A program made the position numbers and the translations under genes. From assembly GCA_028023455.1 (NCBI GenBank), contig JAQFVV010012511.1, forward strand, positions 746,001 to 810,000: a DNA stretch of 64,000 nt. Reading direction: 5' to 3'. Of this stretch, positions 51,531-63,900 are shown one piece after another; position 1 is the stretch's first letter; the number at the start of each line of letters is the position of its first letter. This stretch comes from Epiperipatus broadwayi. Lineage: Eukaryota; Onychophora; Udeonychophora; Euonychophora; Peripatidae. Under the pieces are notes generated by a model. It did not search any database and had not been told where the DNA came from. It saw only the letters and a list, made by a program, of their open reading frames with translations.

Positions 51531-51683
51531 AACAAAGTTATTACAATAATAGTCAATTTAAGCCTTATGTAAAAATTTCATTAATAACAAACCATAATTT
51601 TTGGCCAAAGTCTACTATTTGTACCAACACATGCATCTCCAAGGAGAAAGATTTAATCTTTTAATGATATTGCTATAATAATG

Positions 51684-52230
51684 CTATTCCACAAGGAATA
51701 AAAACTTTCCATCTCTTGAATCTAAAGTTGGAGCATAGGTATTAATAAAATGAGCACTAATACCATGTTGCAAGTTTAATACCATCATTACATCATTGAT
51801 GTAATGAGAAATTTCAACAATAAAAGATACTAAATTATCTTTGTAGCAATCCAACATCAAACATTCTCCTTCCACTAACTGATCTGCCTTTCCATAAAAA
51901 TTTGAATTCATCTATTTATTCTATAAAATTCCTTCCTCTGGGAGATGAGTTTCACTAAGAGTAGCTACATTGATCTTGAATCTTGATAGCTCCTTAGTTA
52001 CCAGTGCAGTCCTCCATATTGGTATTAAAGATTTGTATCAAATAAAGTTTTCACATTCTGTGTATTTGTATTTAGAAAAAAATTAGATTTATAATACTTA
52101 TCTTTAGTATTGCCACTGCTTTCTGCTTTACAGCTATTACTGATATTATTACTCTTGTTATTATATCTATTGTTGTAAGGAGTAATTCATTGAGTGCAGC
52201 CAGAAACATTCCATGATAGGTAAGAGGATC
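51684..52230 (-). pseudogene. LINE endonuclease-domain fragment
   Basis: Minus strand reads TALVTKELSRFKINVATLSETHLPEEG (frame near 51950-52010, split here by stops) and then GISAHFINTYAPTLDSRDGKF (about 51700-51770). The SETHL and YAPTL strings are hallmarks of the N-terminal apurinic-type endonuclease of jockey/CR1/RTE LINEs. Stops interrupt it; RT is absent, so it is a 5' fragment. Confidence 0.7.
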
Positions 52231-54701
52231 ATTAAATATGGCTGCCTAAAGATACAATCTTTGCTAGCAGAAATGCTTGTCTCATTCAAATCCAGTTCCA
52301 AACTGATTTATTAGTAGTTGTATTGCCTTGAGCAAAATCATAATTAAGGATTTCTACCATATTAAACGTGTCCCTATTATTGCTTAAGTGCAGTGCATAT
52401 TGTTAAAGGATAGAAATCTGTAGAAACACAATCTCATTGTCATAATTAGTACATGGAAATGTCTGATGACATGAGAGGCTCACATGATTGAAGAAGAAAA
52501 TGAAACAAAAAAAAAAGACTTTGTATTAGAAACAATAGCTAATCTTTTTTTGAATCAACATCCTATTCTATAAACAGCAAGAACTCTTGATTGGGCGTGG
52601 TTATTTGTTATCACAGTTGCCTCTATATCTAATGGTCATTCCACTATCTGCCACCTATGGATCCATTTGATACTTTGTGCTTAGCACCGAATGTAATAGG
52701 TAAAAGTTGTTTGATATATCTTTTACTTTATGTCTATTTATAAAAATTAATTACATGGTCAGAAAGATAATCTTTAATTAAATTTTAACACAATTATACA
52801 TTTTTTTGCAAAAATAAGCAATTTCCATCACAGTAAATACTATCTATTTTTCTTAATGTTCTTTATTTAAAAACAATTATCAGAATTTAACTGGAATATA
52901 ATTGCATGAATTAAAGTTTTCATAAAAATTTTATTTTATTTAATGAATGAGAATGATGATTCATGAAAACAAGAAAATGTAAAGTAAATCAAATGAAAAA
53001 AATCACCATAATATCAATAGATAGTGATGATCTACTATGCCGGAAAGATTATAAAATTATAACTTCTTTACAGATTTACAGCTTAGCACTGCTTTTGACC
53101 AGGCCAGACATATTCATAACACTAAGATAGGTAGATAAATGAGTGAACTTATAGGGTAATAGTATGCAAATTAAGAATTTAAATATACCACTTGCGTGAT
53201 AATGCAATGCATGAATCTTTTTTATTTAACTCATGGGTGTTATTTGTGATAAACCACACCTCATTGTATTTTCTCTTTTGATCAAAAGAAATAAAAAAGA
53301 TAAATTGAATTAAAATCACCATAAGTAAAAATAAATTTATTTAACAATGTATAGTTATTGATATAAATCAGGAAATAAATAATGTTATTTTGTTTACAGG
53401 TAATATTTGTTTTAAATTTTTTTTATAATTTTATCCTGTCTCTATGAATTACAGAAAAGAAAATGGTTGTTTCAGCTAAATGTTTGCCAAACTTTACAAG
53501 CAAATTGAATGATAGTGATTCAAAAAACAACGTCAATTACATACTATTCATAAAAAAAAAAGGAGTCCACATGACAAAAAGTAAAATTCCTTGACAAATA
53601 TGCTTTAGAGGAAATAATAACAATTTGATGCTAATATCAATAATGCAATTAAATGTATAACTAATTTAATCTAATTAATTTAATTAAGGATACATTAGCA
53701 AATATTAGTGTGCAATGCCCAGACAAATCTTACATATTTAATAAAAGCATGATAGCCATTGTAAACTATAACAGTTGGTAAATAAATAATAAAAAAAAAT
53801 CAAGATAGTAAATTACCTACAAAAGTATAAATAGTAAATGTATATTCAAAAGATAAAAATTATTTAGTTTATGATGAACGTGTAATAATTCTTGAACTAG
53901 AGCTTAAATGATTTAAATTATGATAACCTTTGCATAACAATATCAGAAATCCCAGCCCTTCATTCGAATTTAATAAAGTCTAGTCTTGAAAAGCTACAAT
54001 TAGTCAAGGTGTGAAGTTTTGCACCAAGAAATTTGCTGTAAAAGTTAAAAGACAGTGTTCTAAGATCCAAACAAAGGATCAGCACATATTATATATAGAT
54101 ATATTTATGTTTCATGATAGCTCTGAATTTTTATTTTACTAGTACCTATACTCATTTATGAGTGGCTTATAGGATGATGATAATTTTCGCTACAATTTAT
54201 CTAAATTATCTTCATAGATTATCTTTTTTTGTGTGGGAGAAGAAATCATTAATTGTTGGAAAAAGTTTTTCCTTTATTTTAGCAGAAAGATCTTTCTCAT
54301 GATATTTAATTGAACATTACAATACTAGAAATTTAAAACATTCATCAAATTTTATTCTAGTTTATTCTTTTCAAACTTATCTCAATTCATCTTCATGAGA
54401 TGATAAAACTATAGTTATTGTTATCTTTTAGTTTTTTAGGAATTGTATTCATATCAGGCCAATTTAAAATTGCATAAATACTACATCTTATTAAGCTGAA
54501 AGATTTAATTTTATAATAACAAATAGCCTTTGACTATATTATTATATTTGTTATACTAATTTTGCTTTTGTATCCAAATCAAACTTTTCAGTTTATTGAA
54601 CTTTATATGTATTGAAAGAATTGTTAGTGCTTATCACAATTATGTAAATAAATAAAATATTTTAAAGTCATATTACTATAATAAATTACTAAATGTTTTA
54701 G
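52231..54701. other. Intronic sequence, nothing recognised
   Basis: AT-rich sequence leading to the CIP2A exon at 54702. No exon, RNA gene or element ends seen. Confidence 0.5.
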
Positions 54702-54820
54702 GATCCAAAGCTTATACCATTTGTTGCTTATTCATTATCATTGACTTCTCAAAATGAAATACAGATAGCATTGGACTTGTTATCATCTGGATGTAAGCTA
54801 GAAGATTTTCCACTTCATAG
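54702..54820 (+). CDS. CIP2A: CIP2A exon 7 of those seen
   Basis: 119 nt between acceptor tgttttag (ending 54701) and donor gtaatc (54821). It reads DPKLIPFVAYSLTSQNEIQI, then ALDLLSSGCKLEDFPLHR, ending in phase 2. The human stretch begins DPRLITPLAFALTSDN and continues to LPDFP. In human CIP2A this lies in the last helices of the crystallised armadillo region, next to the homodimer interface (recalled, around residues 507-559). No further exon was recognised between here and the window end, so the next intron is probably longer than 9 kb. Confidence 0.9.
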
Positions 54821-55139
54821 GTAATCATAAATACTTCATTTCTTGTAACTATTATTGACAATCTTGAAATAACTAATGCAAGTTTTAAAATATTTAGGCT
54901 TATGTTTTTATTTTATGTACCATGAAGCTTTCAATAGAAGAAAAGCCATTTTATCTATTAAATATTTCTGAACTGTAAGAATTAACTTAGTGATGTGGTG
55001 GTAGTGTCAGATTCTGGAATGTAAAGTCCTCAGATTAATTCCAGTTCTGATACTCCTGTGAATTTCTGAGCAACAAAACTATTTGATTATTTTTTTACTT
55101 TTTATTGATTTTATCTTCTTTAAAAAAAACTTATTACTG

Positions 55140-55142
<3 letters not shown>

Positions 55143-55179
<37 letters not shown>
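55143..55179. repeat. (ATT)n microsatellite
   Basis: About twelve ATT units, running into a degenerate actactaatagtagtac tail. The 69-codon plus frame here encodes poly-Leu and is an artefact. Confidence 0.95.
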
Positions 55180-55378
55180 TACTAATAGTAATAGTAGTAC
55201 TACTAGTTTTAAAGGGAACATTATTGCTGATAACAATGAATACATTTGTGATTAAGATTAGATTACATAATGATTACATTATTAAAAAATAAATTATGAT
55301 ATATTATACAATTAAAAGAATAAGAAAAAAAAAAGCCAGTTATGGACTACCAGTTTAGCATTTTTTAAAAATATATAT

Positions 55379-55470
55379 ACTAAGGCTGTAACCTTAGAAA
55401 TAAGCATCTGAAAAATACGAAGGTATCTTCGTATTTTTCAGATGCTTATTTCTAAGGTTACAGCCTTAGT
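55379..55470. repeat. Perfect inverted repeat, 44-bp arms, 4-nt loop
   Basis: Positions 55379-55422 (actaaggctgtaacc...) are the exact reverse complement of 55427-55470, with GTAT between them. All 44 positions pair. The hairpin contains no long AT run, unlike its surroundings. It lies in the intron after the last CIP2A exon seen, 558 bp downstream of that exon. It could be a minimal palindromic MITE, a fold-back replication scar, or a long hairpin RNA; the sequence alone does not decide. Confidence 0.97.
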
Positions 55471-55589
55471 AAATTATTACTTAATATAATAATGGGCGTT
55501 TAATAAAATTTAAAAATATATATATAAATTTTAGATATTTTACAAGATAAAATAAGCTTGAAAAAAATATAAATATATTGCTTTAACCT

Positions 55590-57980
55590 TTAGAGAATTC
55601 AGCAATTGCAACACTCACAGAGTGATACCAAGCTCCCTATAGCTGCAAAAATTTTAGCAGGTGCAAGAGCTTGATCTTTGATCTTAATTTCTCCTACTTT
55701 ATTATAAAAAAGAGATGATAACTTTTGAGATGTCAGGTTAAAATAGAAATGGCATCTTGGAAACCATAAAGTAAAAAATAAAAATGTAATTATTCTAATA
55801 TTAGGAAGTAGATCTCTGCTTATTCTATAAATTAATATGGAAAGTGATGGAATTGGTAATTGTGCTAACAAGGACATGATATATTTGTAAAACCAAACAC
55901 TAAGTTAGAAAATGATCTAAAGTTTTTTCTCCTCTGACAGGGGAACAAATTCTGTCTATGTTAGCACTCATCATTGCATTGGTCAAAAAAGTATTAGTAA
56001 GGAATACTCTCAATTGAATTTAATCAGAAAGTTAAGATATTTTGCTTCAAGATGCCAAAATTTAAATTTTTAATTATGTGACAGTTAGACAAAGTTAATA
56101 ATGACTGAGGATTGTTATCAGGTCTTGTTTTATTTGCTATGTCAAATGTTTTCCAGTATTTAATTTAACCAGAATAAACAGATTATTCCTTAAATAAATA
56201 CTTTGTTATGTAATTAATTAATCCCTTGATGAAAGAATTGTTTATGGGTGGGGTGTGTCAGCTGGTCTATATGTCAATATATTAATATAAGTTTGTTTAT
56301 TATATTCATTGCCCTTTGACGGTAAAAGATTGATGTTCAATGCAATGAAAGACTATTATATTTAAAATGTTTTTGCATGGCTTTAATGCTAATTGTAATT
56401 GGGTTTTTTTTTTTTTTTTTTTGCGTTAGATGAGATTAATGTAAAATGAATTTACCTTTTTAATGAAAGACTTAGTAAATTTATAATAGGTGCATTATAA
56501 GTAGTCTTGGACAAAAGAAGCATATTAATGAATGATATCTTAGCATGAATAGATAGATGTACTTTGTATAAGGAATTTATAAAATTTCCAAATTGAGTTG
56601 AGAAAATTATTTTGAATTTCAGATCTCATTACATTAATTAGAGAGATATTGGAAAACCCAGAAACTTCTGTGGTGAAATAATGAAAGAGTATTACCAGTG
56701 AAAATACTCCAAGAAAAGAATACTGTTAAAGCAGAGATGATATTTATTTGTATAATATTCAAGTATGTTTATGAGCTTGGGCAAATGTATTTTGGATGGG
56801 GGGAAAATGACCATTTTATACTTATAAACTGTGTAAATAATAGTTTGGTTTAGGATAGGAATGTATATTTCTGGAATTTCTTTTTTTATTTTTATTAAGT
56901 AATGGATTTATATAAGTTATAAAAAGAAATGAACTGAGAGGAGATCACTGAAGTGACTGAATTTTGGTAATATTTTATCATTCAGTGTAATATATATTTG
57001 CCTATTAAGCAGCAAATTGTCCAAAATAGAGATTACTGATAAAGGGACTCCTTGTTTCTTTAGCATGTGTAATAGACCAATCATTGGAGTGGAATAAAAT
57101 GTTGCAGCAATATCTAGCTGTAATAGATCCTTTTCTCGATTGTTTTATGATATCAATTATAATCCTAAATAGGGTGATTGGAGTAGAGGTTAATTAATTT
57201 TTTTTAGAAAATTCAAAAGAGAAGATAAATGGAAGAATAGGTTGAATCTTATTTGTAACAATGAATTCTATAGTTTTAATTAGTATTGGTATCATTGAGA
57301 TGAGCTTTAAATTGGTAAGGGTTGAAAGTATAATATTTTTTTAAATAAAAAGTACCACAGAAACTGTGTATAATTCATTTATTTTATGAATCTGTAAGAT
57401 AAGAGAGAAATTTTTGTATGATGGGTATTTTAAACTGCTGAGGGTGAATTAATAAAAATGTTGATATTTCATATGGACTATGATGGATATTATTTGGAAA
57501 AGCACTAAGCTTTAATATGATTTCTTTGTTTGGAAATGTCATGATTTCCTGAACTGAAACTAAACATAAATGGAGAAATAAATGGATTTGTTAAAGTTTA
57601 GCTTTAAAATGGAAGAAATTTGTGTGATAACATATTTTCTTCTGTAATAAGGGAATCATTTTTAGTTATAGATGGCATAATTTTTTTGTCCTTGTATCTA
57701 AATGCCCATCTTATGTAGCGACTAGATCAATTGTGTTATTGTTCCAAGAATATTTTGGCTTTTTTTGGCCAATAGAAGTTGTGTTTTTTAGATTCTTGTT
57801 TGAGAAGCATTATGGAAGATACAGAATAAAGATTGCATGAGATCTTTTTTAACTTCACGTGAAGAGCATCAAAATATCTAACAAGTGCTATGGAAGTCTT
57901 ATTTCTTTGAATGTAAAGTTTGATTTTTTTTTGTTGTAATTATGTTAACAAATGTGAATCAAGGTTGTACTGGATTTAGG
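55590..57980 (-). pseudogene. LINE reverse-transcriptase remnant, heavily decayed
   Basis: Minus-strand pieces in order: LTKTIEFIVTNKIQ (about 57240-57290), a FYSTPMIGLLHMLKKQGVPLS stretch (about 57040-57110), LNRQIYITLN (about 56970-57010), and, near the 3' side, a 92-codon open piece at 55599-55877 (YRISRDLLPNIRIITFLFF). The order resembles RT motifs 2 to 4 (motif A Asp not visible) of a jockey-like LINE. Many stops. Old copy. Confidence 0.55.
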
Positions 57981-58126
57981 GAGAGAATGTTAATTTTCTG
58001 AAAATAAATGTAATTTTCTGAAATTACTATTTTTTAAATTTGATTGAAAGTAATAAAAAAAAATGTAACATTTGAAACATGCTATCCAATTTTAATTCAA
58101 TGTTTAATTTGTGTGTGTGTATATAT
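57981..58126. other. Short flank to the LTR
   Basis: AT-rich, ending gtgtgtgtgtatatat next to the LTR start. Confidence 0.5.
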
Positions 58127-60097
58127 TGTAACGGTATATATAATTCAGAGCCTCACTTGGATGCGCCATATTAACGGTATGCCCCCTCTCAACAAGATAA
58201 GTTAAGGAGTCGCATCTCACTATAGTCAGATTTAAGGTCTTCATATAGGATGCCACGAATGATGTGATTTAATTTTGATATAAAACTATATTTGTTCCCA
58301 ATAACTAATTTATTATTTTAAAAAAATTATTATATCCAACCACATCAAATCAATTTTCACCTTAATTAACTTTACCGTTATGCTCAGATTTCGAACTCAG
58401 GGAAGTTTAACACTTTACTCTCTTCAGGGGTTCCTATCAATATTTTAAAGTAATATTAACAACGAATCTCACTAACTCTTTAATTCAAATAAAACAAAAT
58501 TGAAGACTTCATTTAATATAAAAAACATACTTATTTATTTAACACTTAAATAATTTAAATTTTACAATATATATAAAAAAATATTTATATATCTACCTCC
58601 TTATATTAAAAATATAAACATTCTCTTTGCTTACGGTAGATATATTTTCTAAACCTATAACACTACGTGATTTTACAATTTATTTAAAATATAAGTATCC
58701 TAATATTTAGACAATTATATTAACGCTAATTTACACTAATTAGATAATACAAATAATAATCCAATTATTTGTATATAACACCTTCATTCGTTAAAATGAT
58801 TGTCAGTCAAGTTATATTTATTAATATAAAAATATATACTTCACAACAATGTTAATCATTTATTTCTTTATCACACATTACATTTATTAGTCTATTTTGA
58901 TTAGTATAAACAATGTAGTGTCATGTCATGGAAAATAATATGTGGATTCAAAAATAGTTTAATATCTTACCTCTAAGTTCACATTATCCCGTTCCCAAAA
59001 TTAACATTTATTAACCGATATTTAAATCTTTATTAATCATAAATAAAAACAAAAATATTCTAAATTATTAATTCTCTACGATGATAAAGAAAATGAAATT
59101 AACTTTTCCTAATTATAATTTTCAAAAATCCCAAATGGCATTTATAAAAGTTAATGTTCCTCGTGAGAATGAAAATCCTTCGAAGATGCAGTTTTTTGAT
59201 TCCTTTGTTGTTAAACATTAAAGAGAATAATATTAGGATATCCTAAGTTGACATTTAGTTTCCTCTTTATATTCATCTTCTTAATATAAAGTTCCTTCAT
59301 TAATATTTATAATTCCATTTTGAAGATCTAATTTTTATAATTTTAAGGCATTCATAATTCCATTTTGAAGATCTAATTTCTTTATAATTCTAAAGCATTC
59401 GGCAACGATGTTATTCCCACATATATATGTTTGATTAGGCAAGTGCATTTTATCTATCCCATGATAAATATTTGTGTTCTAGCCACTCTGCATTTTCTTT
59501 ATAATGAAAAGTACATAAAATTTGAATGAAGTTTTTATAAACATGTTCTTTTTTTTTTAAGACGCTGTTTAGATTTTAAAACGTAATTCAAACAATTTTT
59601 TCTATAAAACACGAAAATATATTTAGATTACTTTCGTTGAACAAGTATAAGAAACTTCTTTTAATGAGTATTAAATTGTTTAAAATATAAACTTCAACTT
59701 ACACTGTTATTTGTAATCAAACATAGTAAAAGTTTTTATGAAAATATAGCTGATAAAAATAGAATCCTTATTCTTCTAATAACAAGAATAGAATTAATAT
59801 ATCATGTCTCGCTCCATCAGCTCGCTGAAGCATACCCATTCTCATTGTTGCAATAACAATTAGATATTAAAACACTAAGTTAATTTCACTTCCTTTAATT
59901 CGATAAACTGTGAACCCAGAGGTCATTTATCACCTTGTCAACAGTCTTTTGTCAACAACGTCATTTTTCATTTTAAAGAATGAAAAATAGTAACTTTATA
60001 TATTTATTTTCATAAGTATAATAATAATGTAAATATAATCTATACATATTGATTACATAAATGTATGAGTATGTATGAGTATATATATACTCCTACA
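58127..60097 (-). mobile_element. 3' LTR of the gypsy element (family B)
   Basis: Runs from TGTAACGG on the plus strand to CTCCTACA, giving TG...CA ends in either direction, 1971 bp. On the minus strand it follows the pol gene and a polypurine tract, so it is the element's 3' LTR. It is collinear with the solo copy at 34243-36201 (shared blocks such as gacttcatttaat and ctcaacaaga.aagttaag) but has an extra ~45-bp insertion-like segment near the plus-strand left end (58135-58185). The flank outside the LTR is TATATAT. Confidence 0.85.
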
Positions 60098-60112
60098 TTT
60101 CCCCTCGACTAA
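60098..60112 (-). promoter_or_regulatory. Polypurine tract of the gypsy element
   Basis: On the minus strand the sequence AGTCGAGGGGAAA sits immediately before the LTR start TGTAGGAG, the position where plus-strand DNA priming occurs in LTR elements. A second copy of GTCGAGGGGAAAA lies about 100 bp upstream in the element, at 60198-60213. Confidence 0.8.
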
Positions 60113-60113
60113 G

Positions 60114-60987
60114 AAAATTAAAATAAACTAACATTTTATTTTAATTCTTCATCTTTGTTATCATTTATGCATCATTACAATTCATAAATTTTTTTTATTT
60201 TCCCCTCGACTTAAAATCTTAAATTCTTCATCAATTATTAGAGAAAAAAAATTATTAATTATTATATTTAATAATAATTAAATTGTTTTATGGGCAATTG
60301 GGTTCTTTTTTTGTTAATGTCTTAAATATGGTATATCTAATATAGTCTGTTTTGATCAAATCATAGATTAAATATACTGACTATTTTATTTTAAAATTAT
60401 TACCTATTACAGTTAAATAATGTAATACTTTATTATGCAAAAATCATTATCTATATTACTTTTTTTTATTCACTTCTTTCAATGAATTTCTATATAATGT
60501 ATCCTTATTAATATACTAAGTATTTGAAATAATATATCAAAATAATTATATGGTAGAAAACCTGATTATTCTATAACTAAGTTTTAATTAGTTATTTCAT
60601 AAGTGTTTTATGTATAAATCAATTTAAAATGCCAATCCTGCTCCTTATTGAAACTTACTAGATTATCACTGACATCTAATAAATGAACATACACAAACTT
60701 ATTTAAAGGTGCCAATCCTGCTCCTTAGTTTTTGAGACTTACTAGATTATCTTTAGCATCGAATAAATATATTAGTTGGAATTCATTTGTGAACTTGCCA
60801 ACCTATAAGTAACCAGTCTTCCATTTCCACATTAATGATATGATCCATCTTAGTTAGACACAATTATATATAGTATTTCCTTCTCTTTAATATCTTAATT
60901 CTTTACATTTTCTCTCTATAATCCTAATAATTATTACATAATTTAGGTATTACAAAACTCATGGTAATTGTTTATTTAAGACAATTA
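60114..60987 (-). other. Gypsy element 3' non-coding region between pol and the LTR
   Basis: No ORF of note. It contains a second polypurine-tract-like motif (60198-60213) and an approximate direct repeat: tgccaatcctgctcctta...acttactagattatc occurs at about 60630-60676 and again at 60710-60755. No envelope-like coding was found. Confidence 0.7.
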
Positions 60988-63900
60988 TTATATTTTTCCT
61001 CTATAGGGCTTTAATATACGAGCATTATAAGTACCTCGTACCTCACCATCACAATCCAACCAGTATGCATTTGGTCCAGCTTTCTTTATAATGGTAAATG
61101 GTCCTTCATAGCTATTACAAAATTTATGAAAAATAAAATTTTGTGGATTACTAACATGTGGTGTCTTTAAAAATACTTTGTCACCTACTTTGAATTGATA
61201 GTTTGACTTGTATGTATTTTTATGACGCTTTTGAGCCATTTGTCTCATTCTTTCTAAAGCTTCTTTTCTATCCTTTTCAATGTTTATGGTTAAATTAGGG
61301 ATTGGTGGCTTATAATATTTAAATAATATTGGTATATTTTGTTTTAATTGCAATTTAATGGGTGTGAATCCAGTGGACTCGTTAACACTCCAATTTATAT
61401 AATTTACCATATCTGGTGTGTGCTTTACCCACCCCTTGTGATTATCTTTCAAATAAGTTCTAAACAAACGTCCAAGTTCCCGCATTACACGTTCACATGG
61501 GTTTGATTGAGGATTCCTTATAGAAGTAAGCACATGTTTTATTTGATGTTTATTTACCCACATATTCCATTCTTTGGATAGGAAGGGTGTGCCATGATCA
61601 GTTAAGATCGTCATAGGTTTCCCTATCCTTTCAAAATGGAGGGTTTCTAATACTTTAATAGTATATCTAGTATTAGCTTGGGGTATTGGATAAGCAGACA
61701 CAAATTTAGAGAAGAGATCATAAGCTACTACTAAAAATTTTTTTTTATTAAATGGAGGTAAAGGTCCATAGTAGTCTATAGCTAAGATCTCATTTGGTCT
61801 TTCTGGAATGATAGAATTTATTGAACTAACATAATTTTTATTTACTGGTTTAGCTCTCAAACATATTTGACAATCTTGAATTTCATTCAAAATATCTTTA
61901 TGCATATTAGGCCAATAAAACCAATTCTTTATTGTTTGTTCAGTTTTATAGACACCATAATGTCCATATAAACAATGGATATATTGTATGAGTGGGTCTT
62001 TTAGAACTTCAGGTATTACTACCCTCCACTCATTTAAATTATCATTAATTTTATATTTTAAGACCATATTATCTATCTTATATAATGGAAGATTACTGGC
62101 TGTATACAGAATTTCCTCTTTATTTAATGTTTTAATAATCAGCATTAAATTTTTATCTTGATTTTGTAAATTATAGATATTTAATAAATCGTTCTCTACA
62201 TTTTCATCAACTATCAGGTCAACATTCATAATGTAGGCATTATCTACCGATAAATGTAGTTGTTCTGATTTACATGGATTTCGACTTAGTGCATCAGCTA
62301 CAACATTCTCGGATCCTTTACAATATTTAATTGTATAATTGAATTCTTGTAATAACAGACTCCATCTCACTAATCGAGAATTAGTCAAGTAGCTATGATT
62401 CAAGAATTCGAGGCTTTTATGATCAGTTATCACAATCACCTCTGATCCAAGAAGCATCTGTCGAAATTTTTGAAAAGCCCACACTATTGCTAGGGCTTCT
62501 TTCTCTGTAACCGTATAATTCAATTCAGGTCCTTTTAATAGCCGGCTAATAAAATAGAGGACTCCTGTTTGGCCATCCTCTTGGATTTGAGATAAGGTTA
62601 CCCCTAATCCGTAACCGCTACTATCTGTTTGTAAGATGAATGGTTTGCTAAAATCAGGAAAAGCTAATATAGTTTGCTTTAAAAATCCAGCTTTGATTCC
62701 AGCAAACGCATCATCTTGTTCCTCAGTCCATTTCCATTTCTCATCTTTTCTAATGAGTTTTAACAATGGTTCCATGCAATCAGAAAATTTTTGGTAGAAA
62801 CGATTATAAAAATTACATATTCCTAAAAATGATCTTATTTGTTTTTTATTTGTGGGTTTAGGGAAATTCTGTATAGCACTAATCTTATCCGGATGAGGTT
62901 TAATCCCATTGTGACCAACAATATGACCTAAGAAGATCACTTCATTAGATACTAAAGTGCTTTTCTTAAAATTGATTTTTATTCCTTTGTCAGAACACTC
63001 TTTAAAAAACATTTCTATATGTTGAAGATGTTCTTCAATTGTAGTTGATGCAATTATAACATCATCTACATACATTGTCACAATCTGTTTTATATCAGGA
63101 GATAAGGTTTTATCTAAGCATCGAATTAAAGCAGCACCACTATTGATCAATCCAAATGGCATCCTATTAAATTGATAAGTAAATCCTTCATACCGAAACG
63201 CGGTATATTGGCGATCTTCAGGATGAAGTTCTATCTGCCAATAGCTTGAGGTCAAATCGAAAGTAGAAAATACTTTCTTGTTTCCAAATCTCACGAATAA
63301 TTCGTGTATGGGCGGTGGTATATTTCTGTCAGGGACAGTAATTTTGTTTAGTTGTCTAGCATCCAAACAAAATCTCATCGACCCATCTTTCTTCTTCACC
63401 GTCACAACTGGATTACAGTATGGTGAAGAGCATTTGGAAATGATTTCCCATTCAAGCATTTTATTAATTTGTTTATATATTTCTTCTCTATATTGATAAG
63501 GAATAGGATAAGATTTGGATTGAAAAGGTTGATCATGAATTAATTTTATTCTTTGCTGAAAACCTTCAATCACTCCTGGTATTTCTGAAAATATTGTATT
63601 ATATTCATTAATAATAGATTGCAATTTATTAACATTATCGCCATCAATTAAATTTGATTCAGCAATTTTTGATTTTACAAGTGTTTCTGGTACGTTTGAC
63701 ATTATACAATCAATTTCCAACAGATCATACTTTGGAGACAATGTCATCCTTAAAACCTCATCACCTATATGAACTATCTTATTTTTAAAATCAATCAAAC
63801 ATTTGTTCAGATGTAAAAAGTCTACTCCCAATATCATTTCATGAATAAGTCCAGTTAATATCAAAAATACATGATAAATACATGTTTGATTAATAGTTAG

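Larger units (their letters stand above)
12517..54820 (+). other. CIP2A: CIP2A orthologue, internal part of gene (7 exons seen)
   Basis: This span covers seven exons whose joined frame (929 nt) encodes an armadillo-like helical segment of CIP2A. In vertebrates CIP2A is a cytoplasmic protein that inhibits PP2A through B56 subunits, stabilises MYC and partners TOPBP1 in mitosis (family knowledge). The match is by eye to the human protein: NIHQTFQLIFNIL in exon 1, KQVLSLL in exon 2, LLLAFC in exon 3, and DPKLI in the last exon all sit in the same order with little change in length. It corresponds roughly to residues 230-540 of the ~905-residue human protein, that is, the C-terminal half of the folded armadillo region before the coiled coil. 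Introns are 12.8 kb, 83 bp, 91 bp, 10.8 kb, 5.4 kb and 12.2 kb. The start codon, N-terminal exons and coiled-coil exons were not found. I am confident of the family; exact exon ends are predictions. Confidence 0.9.

Noticed and set aside
55083-55292. Plus-strand 69-codon frame
   Set aside because: Poly-leucine from the ATT microsatellite.
60114-60987. Possible env-like gene downstream of pol
   Set aside because: No open frame of meaningful length in this stretch.
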